A stretch of DNA of 8,262 bases from Hyphomicrobiales bacterium (GTDB taxonomy: Bacteria > Pseudomonadota > Alphaproteobacteria > Rhizobiales > Beijerinckiaceae): positions 1 to 8,262 of the forward strand of contig JAQGJO010000235.1 in the NCBI GenBank assembly GCA_028290595.1, read 5' to 3'. Within the stretch, counting starts at the first letter, position 1. Every line of letters begins with the position of its first letter. This document shows positions 1-6,293 of this stretch, piece by piece. The notes under the pieces are model-generated. The model searched no databases and was not told the origin of the DNA. It saw nothing but the letters and a program-made list of their open reading frames with translations. The position numbers and the translations under genes are program-made.

Positions 1-72
1 ACGCGTCTAGCTTCTTAAAGAGAGCATTTTCTTCACGCGAACCGGCGTCCACTTCGCTTGAAAATGCGCTCG
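1..72 (-). repeat. Dispersed intergenic repeat, copy 1 (may continue left of window)
   Basis: Bases 1-72 align without gaps to the reverse complement of 1973-2044, with 62 of 72 identical. The longest perfect run is 21 nt (25-45 against 2000-2020) and contains the core CACGCGAACCGG. It begins at the window edge, so its left boundary is unknown. From memory, closely related sequences occur in many intergenic regions of Bradyrhizobium-like genomes, but I cannot name the family. Strand is given relative to copy 2. Its right part runs directly into the coding frame of the small secreted protein gene. Confidence 0.85.
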
Positions 73-302
73 CGATTGCCGCCTCGTTCGCCGTCACCGC
101 TACCCCGGCTGCCGCCGGCTGGCACGGCCATGGCTACGGCGGCGGCCTTGCGGTTGGCCTGCTCGGCGCCGCCATCGTCGGTGGCGCGATTGCCGCCTCG
201 CAGCCGAGCTATGCCTACGGCGGCTGCGAACTGCGCCGCCAGCCCGTCTACAACCGCTTCGGCGACGTCATCGGCTTCCGCCGCGTGCGCGTCTGCTACT
301 GA
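3..302 (+). CDS. Small secreted glycine-rich protein, 3' part; 5' end missing or disrupted
   Basis: The frame ending at TGA 300-302 is open from the window edge. From about base 66 it reads as the hydrophobic core of a signal peptide (ALAIAASFAVTATPAAA) with a likely cleavage site after AAA. The mature part follows: GWHGHGYGGG, a second Gly/Ala-rich apolar stretch (LAVGLLGAAIVGGAIAAS), then a C-terminal block GGCELRRQ...YNRFGDVIGFRRVRVCY. The two cysteines (codons 225-227 and 294-296) could form a disulfide. Small exported proteins with this kind of C-terminus are common and uncharacterised in Hyphomicrobiales; no function is known to me. There is no in-frame ATG, GTG or TTG in the window. 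The frame passes through the dispersed repeat, which supplies the residues before the signal core. An ATG at 64 would give a plausible short signal peptide (M-R-L-A-I-A-A) only if one base were added after base 68. The gene may therefore start left of the window, be fused to the repeat, or be a pseudogene. Confidence 0.6.
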   Translation, partial: ASSFLKRAFSSREPASTSLENALAIAASFAVTATPAAAGWHGHGYGGGLAVGLLGAAIVGGAIAASQPSYAYGGCELRRQPVYNRFGDVIGFRRVRVCY

Positions 303-367
303 GTTGATTTGAATTCATTGGTGAAAATACTGGCGGATTGCTCGTTCGTCCGGTTAGGCCGTGAAAA

Positions 368-397
368 GAACCCTCCGGTTCCCCGACTGGAGGGTTC
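368..397 (+). terminator. Hairpin terminator between the small secreted gene and pyrH
   Basis: A perfect 9-bp stem, GAACCCTCC (368-376) with GGAGGGTTC (389-397), closes a 12-nt loop. It is preceded by AAAA (364-367) and followed by a U-rich but interrupted stretch (ATTCCTATTC). It sits 65 nt after the stop of the small secreted gene, so it most likely ends that transcript. Read from the other strand the stem is followed by TTTT, so it may work in both directions. It would separate pyrH transcription from upstream genes. Confidence 0.6.
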
Positions 398-434
398 ATT
401 CCTATTCAATTCACACACGAATTAAGAGGGATAT

Positions 435-459
435 GCCGTCGCCGCACTGGCGGCGTGGC
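435..459 (+). other. GC-rich hairpin in the pyrH upstream region
   Basis: CGCCGC (440-445) pairs with GCGGCG (450-455) around an ACTG loop. GCC (435-437) and GGC (457-459) can extend the stem past a small internal bulge. There is no T-run after it, so it is not a convincing terminator. If transcription begins upstream it would lie in the 5' leader of pyrH; its role is unknown. Confidence 0.35.
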
Positions 460-483
460 GTCGAATCGCGCTACCCAAGCCCA

Positions 484-523
484 CTTGCCGGGTTTATGTG
501 CTTGCTAGGTTTATGTGCTTGCC
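484..523 (+). repeat. 17-nt tandem repeat upstream of pyrH, about 2.3 copies
   Basis: CTTGC occurs at 484, 501 and 518, exactly 17 nt apart. The 15-mer GGTTTATGTGCTTGC is present identically at 491-505 and 508-522. The array ends about 50 nt before the pyrH start codon, where a promoter or regulator site would be expected. The units carry TTGCC/TTGCT and TTTATGTG, but I cannot assemble a convincing -35/-10 pair with normal spacing. Either replication slippage or a paired protein-binding site would produce this pattern. Confidence 0.75.
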
Positions 524-572
524 AAGTCCTTTGCCGCACTTTTTTGGGCAAGACGGCCGTCTTGAGGGTAGA

Positions 573-1286
573 ATGACTGTTCTGTGGAAGCGCGTTGTGG
601 TCAAGCTCTCGGGCGAGGCCCTGATGGGGGCGACCAGTCATGGCCTCGACCAGTTGACGCTTGACCGCATCGCCGCCGATCTGGCCGCCGGCGCCAGCGC
701 CGGTGTTGAGATCGCCGTCGTCGTGGGCGGCGGCAATTTCTTCCGCGGCATTCAGGGCGCCGACAAGGGCATCGACCGGGCGCGCGCCGATTCTATCGGC
801 ATGCTGGCGACGGTCATGAACGCCCTCGCCCTTGAGCATGCCATCGAGAAGGCCGGCCATGCGGCCCGCGCACTCTCGGCCATCCCCATGCCGTACGTCT
901 GCCAGCCTTACTCGCGCCAGGCGGCGCTCAACCATCTCGGCAAGGGCAGGGTGACGGTTCTGGCAGGGGGCACCGGCAACCCGTTTTTCACCACGGACAC
1001 GGGCGCGGTCCTGCGCGCCGCCGAACTTTCGGCCGACGCGGTGATGAAGGCGACCCAGGTCGACGGCGTCTATTCCGCCGATCCCAAAAAGGACCCCACC
1101 GCCGTCCGCTACGAGCATCTGACCCATGATGAGGCGATTTCGCGGAATCTGGCCATTATGGACACTGCAGCCTTTGCCCTTGCCCGCGAGAACCATATTC
1201 CGATAATCGTATTTTCGATTGCCGAAGCCAATGCGATCAGTAGCGCGTTACAGGGCAAGGGGCGCTCGACCATCGTTGCACCGTGA
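573..1286 (+). CDS. pyrH: UMP kinase
   Basis: Uridylate kinase phosphorylates UMP to UDP with ATP, the committed step towards UTP and CTP after de novo pyrimidine synthesis. It is a cytoplasmic homohexamer of the amino-acid-kinase fold in bacteria, unrelated to eukaryotic UMP/CMP kinase. The 237-residue product matches the usual length of about 240. Visible family blocks are the N-terminal KLSGEALMG nucleotide-binding segment, the glycine-rich [10 protein letters not shown] loop, [30 protein letters not shown] and the [11 protein letters not shown] segment. The ATG at 573 is chosen because GAGGG (564-568) lies just before it and the protein then begins, like its homologues, a few residues before [11 protein letters not shown] longer reading from GTG 498 adds an unrelated leader over the tandem repeat. 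tsf usually precedes pyrH in this cluster; here the neighbour is the small secreted gene. frr follows after 127 nt. Confidence 0.97.
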   Translation: MTVLWKRVVVKLSGEALMGATSHGLDQLTLDRIAADLAAGASAGVEIAVVVGGGNFFRGIQGADKGIDRARADSIGMLATVMNALALEHAIEKAGHAARALSAIPMPYVCQPYSRQAALNHLGKGRVTVLAGGTGNPFFTTDTGAVLRAAELSADAVMKATQVDGVYSADPKKDPTAVRYEHLTHDEAISRNLAIMDTAAFALARENHIPIIVFSIAEANAISSALQGKGRSTIVAP

Positions 1287-1328
1287 CATTCTCGCGCGTG
1301 CGCGCTAAACGCGGCGCTCAGGCAATTT

Positions 1329-1402
1329 CGACCGCTCAGGTCGCACGGCAAGGTCGGGCGTAGCCCGCATGGCAAGATCGGGCCCAGCCCGCACGGAATG
1401 AC
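1329..1402 (+). repeat. Hairpin array with 24-nt tandem units before frr
   Basis: Two 24-nt units, 1343-1366 and 1367-1390, begin GCACGGCAAGG and GCATGGCAAGA. A third partial unit starts at 1391 (GCACGGAATG). Each full unit carries a CGGGC-N3-GCCCG stem-loop (1355-1367 and 1379-1391). A similar small hairpin, CGACC-GCTCA-GGTCG, sits one period earlier (1329-1343). Three short stems are thus spaced 24-25 nt apart across most of the pyrH-frr gap. There is no T-run, so simple termination is unlikely. It resembles REP-like intergenic DNA, but I cannot assign a family. Confidence 0.65.
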
Positions 1403-1413
1403 AGGACGGGACT

Positions 1414-1968
1414 ATGACGTTCAATATCGCTGACCTGCAGCGGCGCATGCAGGGCTCGCTTCAGACGCTGAAACACGAATTCGCCGGCTTGCGCACCGGC
1501 CGCGCCACGGCCAGCCTGCTCGACCCGGTCCAGGTTGTCGCCTATGGCCAATCGATGCCGCTCAACCAGGTTGCCACGGTGAGCGTGGCGGAATCGCGCA
1601 TGCTGGCCGTACAAGTCTGGGACAAGGGCATGGTCGGCGCCGTCGAGAAGTCAATCCGCGACGCCAATCTTGGCCTGAATCCGACGACCGAGGGACAGGT
1701 CCTGCGCATCCGCATTCCCGAACTGAACGAGCAGCGCCGCAAGGAACTCGCCAAGATCGCGCACAAATATGCCGAAGAGGCGAAGGTGGCCGTGCGCCAT
1801 GTCCGCCGCGACGGCATCGATCAGCTCAAGAAAATGCTGAAGGACAAAGCCATCAGCGAAGACGATGAGAAGCGTTTTGCCGGCGATGTCCAGAAGGCGA
1901 CCGATAAAGCGGTTGGCGAAGTGGATACGGCGCTTGCAGCCAAAGAAAAAGAAATCATGCAGGTATAG
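1414..1968 (+). CDS. frr: Ribosome recycling factor
   Basis: RRF acts with EF-G in the cytoplasm to split the post-termination ribosome so that its subunits can be reused. The 184-residue product is almost exactly the family length (185 in E. coli). It shows the expected two-domain pattern. Helical domain I comes from the N-terminus ([14 protein letters not shown]) and from the C-terminal half ([33 protein letters not shown]). Domain II lies between them and contains [18 protein letters not shown] and [13 protein letters not shown]. The basic VRHVRRDG segment is characteristic. The start ATG follows AGGACGGGA (1403-1411), a modest purine-rich ribosome binding site. The usual partner pyrH is upstream, separated by the hairpin array; the dispersed repeat follows the stop codon within a few bases. 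Confidence 0.97.
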   Translation: MTFNIADLQRRMQGSLQTLKHEFAGLRTGRATASLLDPVQVVAYGQSMPLNQVATVSVAESRMLAVQVWDKGMVGAVEKSIRDANLGLNPTTEGQVLRIRIPELNEQRRKELAKIAHKYAEEAKVAVRHVRRDGIDQLKKMLKDKAISEDDEKRFAGDVQKATDKAVGEVDTALAAKEKEIMQV

Positions 1969-1972
1969 CGAT

Positions 1973-2044
1973 CGAGAGTATTTTCGAGAGAAGTGGATAC
2001 CGGTTCGCGTGAAGAAAATGTTCTCTTTTAAAAACTAGACGCGT
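1973..2044 (+). repeat. Dispersed intergenic repeat, copy 2, in the frr-uppS gap
   Basis: This is the inverted partner of bases 1-72 (62 of 72 identical, no gaps). It carries the core CCGGTTCGCGTGAAGAAAATG and starts four bases after the frr stop. Its right end overlaps a separate perfect hairpin. It occupies about half of the 140-nt gap, so any transcript reading from frr into uppS would include it. Confidence 0.85.
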
Positions 2045-2059
2045 TTTCTGGAAAAACGC
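2041..2059 (+). other. Perfect 7-bp hairpin at the end of repeat copy 2
   Basis: GCGTTTT (2041-2047) pairs with AAAACGC (2053-2059) around CTGGA. It overlaps the last four bases of the aligned repeat and lies 49 nt before the uppS start. The stem is AT-rich inside and no T-run follows, so terminator function is doubtful. It may be part of the mobile or repeat unit. Confidence 0.4.
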
Positions 2060-2108
2060 TGTTGCCATCCTGCGATGCTGACGAATGTAAATATGTGCGG
2101 AGCACGCA

Positions 2109-2945
2109 ATGCGAAATGAGAAGGCCGAGCCCTTGGACAGCGCATCGCCCGGGCGGGCCGCAAGCGGGACTGCTGTAAACGGGGCAGCAGTAAACGGGAC
2201 TGCCACCAGAACGCCGCGTCACATCGGCATCATCATGGACGGCAATGGTCGCTGGGCCGCCGGCCGCGGCCTGCCGCGTTTCGAAGGTCATCGGCGCGGC
2301 GTCGAGGCGCTGCGCAAGACCATTCGCGCCGCCGGTGATCTGGGCGTCGGTTTTGTCACCATCTATTCTTTCTCTTCGGAGAACTGGACCCGGCCACCGC
2401 AAGAAGTGGCCGATTTGATGGGACTTCTGAAGCGTTTCATTCGCAACGATCTTGCCGAACTGCATCGCAGCGGTGTGCGCGTGCGTGTCATCGGTTCGCG
2501 CGAGCAGCTTGCGCCGGACATTCGTGGGCTGCTTGTCGAGGCCGAGGAACTCACCCAGCACAACACCAGCATGACGCTCGTCGTCGCATTCAATTACGGC
2601 AGCCGTCAGGAGATCGCCGCCGCAGCGAAGCGGCTCGCCCAGCGTGTTGCGCGCGGCGAGCTCGACGCCAATAGCATTGACGCCGTGATGCTTGATGCCG
2701 AACTCGATACTGCCGGCATTCCCGATCCGGATCTCATCATCCGCACGTCCGGCGAACAGCGTCTGTCGAACTTCCTGTTGTGGCAGGCCGCCTATGCGGA
2801 ATTCGTTTTCATGCCGATGCATTGGCCGGATTTCGACAGGACCGCGCTGGAAGCTGCGATCCGCGAATATGCCGGCCGCGAGCGGCGCTTCGGCGGCGTC
2901 ACCGAGACCGCGCCCGCGACGCGCGTTGCGATGATCGGGACATGA
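2109..2945 (+). CDS. uppS: Isoprenyl transferase / undecaprenyl diphosphate synthase (cis-prenyltransferase)
   Basis: UppS condenses eight isopentenyl diphosphates onto farnesyl diphosphate to give the C55 lipid that carries peptidoglycan and O-antigen precursors. The 278-residue product has the cis-prenyltransferase signature blocks: [13 protein letters not shown] (catalytic Asp44), YSFSSENW (86-93), [10 protein letters not shown], and [20 protein letters not shown] with Arg212, Arg218 and Ser220, then the Mg-binding Glu231. These sit 18 residues later than in E. coli UppS (Asp26, Arg194, Arg200, Ser202, Glu213) because of an N-terminal extension. That extension is low-complexity and contains an in-frame 15-nt tandem repeat (residues 20-33). 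The start ATG has GGAG at 2099-2102 with a 6-nt gap, and no other in-frame ATG precedes the catalytic motif. The stop overlaps the cdsA start (ATGA), suggesting translational coupling. Confidence 0.96.
   Translation: MRNEKAEPLDSASPGRAASGTAVNGAAVNGTATRTPRHIGIIMDGNGRWAAGRGLPRFEGHRRGVEALRKTIRAAGDLGVGFVTIYSFSSENWTRPPQEVADLMGLLKRFIRNDLAELHRSGVRVRVIGSREQLAPDIRGLLVEAEELTQHNTSMTLVVAFNYGSRQEIAAAAKRLAQRVARGELDANSIDAVMLDAELDTAGIPDPDLIIRTSGEQRLSNFLLWQAAYAEFVFMPMHWPDFDRTALEAAIREYAGRERRFGGVTETAPATRVAMIGT
2166..2207 (+). repeat. In-frame 15-nt tandem repeat in the uppS N-terminal extension
   Basis: Units 2166-2180 (GGGACTGCTGTAAAC) and 2181-2195 (GGGGCAGCAGTAAAC) are followed by a partial unit at 2196-2207 (GGGACTGCCACC). 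They encode [14 protein letters not shown]. The repeat lies before the conserved catalytic domain, in a region with no expected structure. Confidence 0.75.
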
Positions 2946-3817
2946 ATCGCGAGCGCGAACCGGCATCCCCCGCATCGAATGATGATTCCGGCGCCATGCG
3001 CGATCTCGCTCCGCGTGTTTTGTCAGCCATTGTGATGATCGCGTTGGCGCTCGGCACGCTGTGGATCGGCGGGCATGTGTTCGCGCTGTTCTGGCTGGCT
3101 GCCGGTTTCGCTATCTTCTGGGAATGGCAGCATATGGTCGGCGGCGAGCGCATGCGCGCGCGTCTGATCGTCGGCGGATGCGTTCTTGCCGTCAGCGCGT
3201 CTTATGCGTTCAACAGCGGCGCTGAAGTGGCGATTTTGCTGCTGATTGCAGGCAGCTTCGTCATCGCGCTGCTTGCCGGTAGCGCCCGCGCGCTCTGGGC
3301 CGGCCCGGGCCTTCTCTATGCGGGTGCGCTGGTTGTCTCGCTCTGCGTTCTGCGTGGGGCGATGTTTGCCGGCTTCCTGGTGACGCTCTGGCTGTTTGCC
3401 GTCGTCTGGGGCACTGACATCATGGCCTATTTCAGCGGCCGACTGATCGGCGGGCCGAAGCTTTGGCCCCGCGTGTCGCCGTCGAAGACATGGTCGGGCC
3501 TGATCGGCGGCGTGATCTGCGGCGCGTCGCTTGGCGTCCTGACCGTCTATTATCTGACCAAGCAGGGCGAATACGAACTGCTGCCGGTGTTCGTTCTTGG
3601 CATCGCCTGCGGCCTTGTGGCCCAGGGCGGCGACTTGTTTGAATCGTCGATGAAGCGACACTTCGGCGTCAAGGATTCGAGCCATCTCATTCCCGGTCAT
3701 GGCGGTGCGATGGATCGTCTCGACGGCTTCATCGTCGCAGCCGCTTTCGCTGCTGCTATCATGCTGCTGCGTGGCAGCGGCCCGATGGCTTCGGCCCGTA
3801 GCTTGCTCGTTTGGTAG
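2942..3817 (+). CDS. cdsA: Phosphatidate cytidylyltransferase (CDP-diglyceride synthase)
   Basis: CdsA joins CTP and phosphatidic acid to give CDP-diacylglycerol, the branch-point precursor of bacterial phospholipids, in the inner membrane. The 291-residue product is close to E. coli CdsA (285). It is strongly hydrophobic, with several predicted membrane spans beginning near residue 22. The C-terminal family signature is complete: S-x-M-K-R-(x4)-K-D-(x5)-P-G-H-G-G-(x2)-D-R-L-D at about residues 235-261, with Lys244-Asp245 and Asp258/Asp261. SPSKTWSG, a conserved internal loop, is also present. The ATG at 2942 overlaps the uppS stop by four bases. A downstream ATG at 2996 would remove a hydrophilic 18-residue leader and cannot be excluded. 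The gene ends 17 nt before the chosen dxr start, so uppS-cdsA-dxr look like one transcript. Confidence 0.95.
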   Translation: MNREREPASPASNDDSGAMRDLAPRVLSAIVMIALALGTLWIGGHVFALFWLAAGFAIFWEWQHMVGGERMRARLIVGGCVLAVSASYAFNSGAEVAILLLIAGSFVIALLAGSARALWAGPGLLYAGALVVSLCVLRGAMFAGFLVTLWLFAVVWGTDIMAYFSGRLIGGPKLWPRVSPSKTWSGLIGGVICGASLGVLTVYYLTKQGEYELLPVFVLGIACGLVAQGGDLFESSMKRHFGVKDSSHLIPGHGGAMDRLDGFIVAAAFAAAIMLLRGSGPMASARSLLVW

Positions 3818-3834
3818 GGATCAAGAGAAAGTCG

Positions 3835-5043
3835 ATGCGCGCCACGTCCGCCATTTCGCAATTCGACGCCGCACAAAGCGCGCGGCCGCGCCGCTTGGTG
3901 ATTCTCGGCGCCACCGGCTCGGTCGGGCGCACCACGCGTAGCGTGATCTTGAACACGCCGGAAAAGTTTGACGTCGAGGTCGTTGCCGGCGGCCAGGATG
4001 TTGAAGCGTTGGCGCAGACCGCGATTGCGCTGCGCGCCAAGCGCGCCGTCATCGCCGATGCGGCGGGTTACCAGGCTTTGCGCACAGCGCTCGCCGGCAC
4101 GTCGATCATCGTTTCCGCCGGCGCCGAAGCGATGTGCGAGGCGGCGGCTTTGCCATCCGACATGGTGATCGGCGCCATCGCCGGAACGGCCGGCGTGCGT
4201 CCGACGCATGCGGCGGTTGCCGCCGGCCGCACCGTCGCGCTCGCCAACAAGGAATGCCTCGTTTGCGCCGGTGGCCCGTTCATGCGTGCCGTTCAGCGCT
4301 CGGGCGGCCAGATCTTGCCGATGGACAGCGAGCACAACGCCATCTTTCAGGCTTTGGGCGGCGCCCATCCCGACACCATCGAGCGGATGATTCTGACTGC
4401 ATCCGGTGGACCGTTCCGGACCTGGACCAACGAAGCCATCGCCAATGCGACGCCCGAGCAGGCGCTGGCTCATCCCAACTGGCTGATGGGTCCGAAAGTG
4501 ACCATCGATTCGGCCGGCCTGATGAACAAGGGGCTTGAGCTGATCGAGGCGCATTTCCTGTTCGGGGTCGGCGCCGACCGGCTCGATGTGCTTGTCCATC
4601 CCCAGTCCATCGTCCACGGTCTTGTCAGTTTCGCCGACGGCGCCATCATCGCCGGGCTCGCTCATCCCGACATGGCGGTGCCGATTGCGCATTGCCTTGG
4701 CTATCCGAACCGCCTGTCGACCCAGGCGCGCCGCCTCGATCTTGCCGAAATCGGCACCTTGACGTTCGAACGGCCCGACTATGCCCGCTTTCCCGCACTC
4801 GGCGTCGCGATGGAAGCTTTGCGGCACGGGGAGGGGCTTCCCACCGTCCTCAACGCGGCCAATGAGGTGGCTGTGGATTTGTTCCTGCAGCGCCGCATCG
4901 GCTTCCAGGAAATCGCTCGAATCGTTGCCAAAATCTGCGAACAGGCGGTTGCCGACGGCAGTGCGCGCGAGGCCCAGTCGATCGACGAAGCGCTCGCCGT
5001 TGACCATGTTTCAAGAGAAAGGTGCCGCACACTCTTGGCCTGA
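3835..5043 (+). CDS. dxr: 1-deoxy-D-xylulose 5-phosphate reductoisomerase
   Basis: Dxr converts DXP to 2-C-methyl-D-erythritol 4-phosphate using NADPH and a divalent metal, the committed step of the MEP isoprenoid pathway and the target of fosmidomycin. The 402-residue product has the N-terminal NADPH-binding LGATGSVG (residues 24-31), ALANKECLV, the metal-binding MDSEHNAIFQ with Asp164 and Glu166, LTASGGPFR, HPNWLMGPK, and DSAGLMNKGLELIEA with Lys232 and Glu235. VHPQSIVHG and LNAANEVAV follow in the C-terminal domain. A segment between the DSEH and SGGPF blocks is about ten residues shorter than in E. coli. The ATG at 3835 is preferred because AAGAGA (3823-3828) precedes it. A TTG at 3811 would overlap cdsA and add eight residues. 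Dxr supplies the C5 units used by UppS encoded just upstream. Confidence 0.97.
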   Translation: MRATSAISQFDAAQSARPRRLVILGATGSVGRTTRSVILNTPEKFDVEVVAGGQDVEALAQTAIALRAKRAVIADAAGYQALRTALAGTSIIVSAGAEAMCEAAALPSDMVIGAIAGTAGVRPTHAAVAAGRTVALANKECLVCAGGPFMRAVQRSGGQILPMDSEHNAIFQALGGAHPDTIERMILTASGGPFRTWTNEAIANATPEQALAHPNWLMGPKVTIDSAGLMNKGLELIEAHFLFGVGADRLDVLVHPQSIVHGLVSFADGAIIAGLAHPDMAVPIAHCLGYPNRLSTQARRLDLAEIGTLTFERPDYARFPALGVAMEALRHGEGLPTVLNAANEVAVDLFLQRRIGFQEIARIVAKICEQAVADGSAREAQSIDEALAVDHVSRERCRTLLA

Positions 5044-5072
5044 ATGTTCCGATCCGGCAAAGTGCCGCCATA

Positions 5073-5088
5073 GTAACGGTTTATTAAC
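5073..5088 (+). promoter_or_regulatory. CtrA-like site upstream of rseP
   Basis: GTAA-N7-TTAAC differs by one base from the full CtrA recognition sequence TTAA-N7-TTAAC known from Caulobacter and conserved in Alphaproteobacteria. It lies in the 89-nt dxr-rseP gap, 44 nt before the rseP ATG. Such AT-rich words stand out in this GC-rich DNA, but one near match is weak evidence on its own. Confidence 0.35.
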
Positions 5089-5132
5089 TATGCGGTTGGG
5101 CGCTGGACCTTCTGGCGCCGCTGGAGGCGGAA

Positions 5133-6293
5133 ATGGCATTGTTCGAGCATGTGTGGAGCATCCTGGGGTATCTGGTCCCCTTCCTTTTCGTGCTCACCAT
5201 CGTTGTCTTCTTCCATGAGCTAGGCCATTTCCTCGTCGGCCGTTGGTGCGGCGTCAAGGCGGATGCGTTTTCGATTGGGTTCGGCAAGGAAATCATCGCC
5301 TTCGACGACAAGCACGGCACCAGATGGCGGTTCGCCTGGATCCCCTTGGGCGGCTACGTCAAATTCCACGGCGATCCGAATGCGGCCAGCATGGGTCAAT
5401 CGGAAATGCACGCCCAGATGTCGCCGGAAGAGCGCAAGATCAGCTTTTTCGCCCAGCCGGTTTGGAAGCGCGCCGCCATCGTCTTCGCCGGCCCGGCGGC
5501 CAGCTTCCTGCTCGGCATCGTCATTTTCACCGGCAGCTTCTGGGTGCAGGGCCGGGGCGACTTCATCGCCGAGATCAATCGTGTGCAGCCGGGAGAGCCC
5601 GCCGCGGCTGCCGGCTTCCAGGCCGGCGATATCGTCGTTTCCGTTGACGGCCAGCCGATTGAAACCTGGAGCCAGATGCAGCGCATCGTCCAGGTTTCCG
5701 CCGATATGTCTCTCGGTTTCGTGGTTCAGCGCCAGAGCAAGGACGTCAACTTGACGGTCATCCCGCGCCGCCGCGACCTCGTGACCCCGTTTGGCAAGAA
5801 TCGCGTCGGCACCATCGGCGTCGAGGCGTCGGTAAAGCCGGAGAACTGGCGCGTCCAGACCTTCTCCCTGCCGGCCTCGGCGCACATGGCCGTTTCGGAG
5901 ACGGGATTCATCATCGAACGGACCGGGGCCTTCGTCGGCGGACTGTTCGCCGGGCGCGAATCGGCCGAGCAGATTTCAGGCCCGATTCGCATCGCCGAGA
6001 TTTCCGGCGCCGTCGCCAAGGTCAGTTTCGGCGCCTTGCTGAACCTGGCGGCGATTCTGTCGATTTCCATCGGTCTGCTCAATCTTGTGCCGGTTCCGAT
6101 GCTCGATGGTGGCCATTTGCTCTACTACGCAATCGAATCCCTCAAGGGTCGTCCGATGAGCGAACGCAAGCAGGAATGGGGCTTCCGCGTAGGGCTTGGG
6201 CTTGTCATGGCATTGATGCTTTTCGCCACTATGAATGACCTGCTTCACGTCGGTCCGAAGGTTGCCACCTGGTTGGCCGGCGGTGCTGGTTAA
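5133..6293 (+). CDS. rseP: Site-2 intramembrane zinc metalloprotease (RseP/MmpA family)
   Basis: This inner-membrane protease cuts membrane-embedded substrates such as anti-sigma factors (RseP in E. coli) or polarity proteins (MmpA cleaving PodJ in Caulobacter); the substrate here is unknown. The zinc motif HELGH is at residues 28-32, at the end of the first membrane span. It is followed by WIPLGGYVKF, a second span with FAGPAASF (from about 114), and one PDZ domain (about 140-210) containing GFQAGDIVVSVDGQPI. The third span leads into NLVPVPMLDGGHL with Asp325, the third zinc ligand, and a last span lies near the C-terminus. At 386 residues with a single PDZ it resembles Caulobacter MmpA rather than the two-PDZ E. 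coli protein (450). The start has a strong GGAGG (5123-5127) five bases before the ATG. It sits between dxr and bamA, the usual alphaproteobacterial order. Confidence 0.96.
   Translation: MALFEHVWSILGYLVPFLFVLTIVVFFHELGHFLVGRWCGVKADAFSIGFGKEIIAFDDKHGTRWRFAWIPLGGYVKFHGDPNAASMGQSEMHAQMSPEERKISFFAQPVWKRAAIVFAGPAASFLLGIVIFTGSFWVQGRGDFIAEINRVQPGEPAAAAGFQAGDIVVSVDGQPIETWSQMQRIVQVSADMSLGFVVQRQSKDVNLTVIPRRRDLVTPFGKNRVGTIGVEASVKPENWRVQTFSLPASAHMAVSETGFIIERTGAFVGGLFAGRESAEQISGPIRIAEISGAVAKVSFGALLNLAAILSISIGLLNLVPVPMLDGGHLLYYAIESLKGRPMSERKQEWGFRVGLGLVMALMLFATMNDLLHVGPKVATWLAGGAG

Noticed and set aside
58..312. 84-residue reading frame starting at TTG 58
   Set aside because: It is Arg/Pro/Ser/Ala-rich shadow coding. 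The other frame, ending at 302, gives a sensible secreted protein with signal core and a recognisable C-terminus.
304..332. TTGATT with 17-nt spacing to ATACTG as a pyrH promoter
   Set aside because: The -10 match is poor, and the terminator-like hairpin at 368-397 would lie between it and pyrH.
408..423. AATTC-N6-GAATT inverted repeat as an operator
   Set aside because: Only five bases per arm with no flanking symmetry and no known regulator site; expected by chance in AT-rich gap DNA.
498..572. GTG 498 as pyrH start
   Set aside because: It adds 25 residues over the tandem repeat with no resemblance to UMP kinases, whereas ATG 573 has a GAGGG site and the family N-terminus.
2028..2975. 315-residue minus-strand frame antisense to uppS
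   Set aside because: It covers uppS exactly and has no recognisable domain; its end merely reads through the dispersed repeat.
3811..3834. TTG 3811 as dxr start
   Set aside because: It overlaps the cdsA end, and ATG 3835 has a better placed purine-rich site; kept only as an alternative.
3697..5007. 436-residue minus-strand frame antisense to dxr
   Set aside because: It lies opposite an unambiguous dxr, is rich in Arg/Gly/Asp as typical shadow frames are, and shows no recognisable motif.
5090..5218. Short frame from ATG 5090 ahead of and overlapping rseP
   Set aside because: Gly/Pro/Arg-rich, no ribosome binding site, and out of frame with rseP, which has a strong GGAGG of its own.
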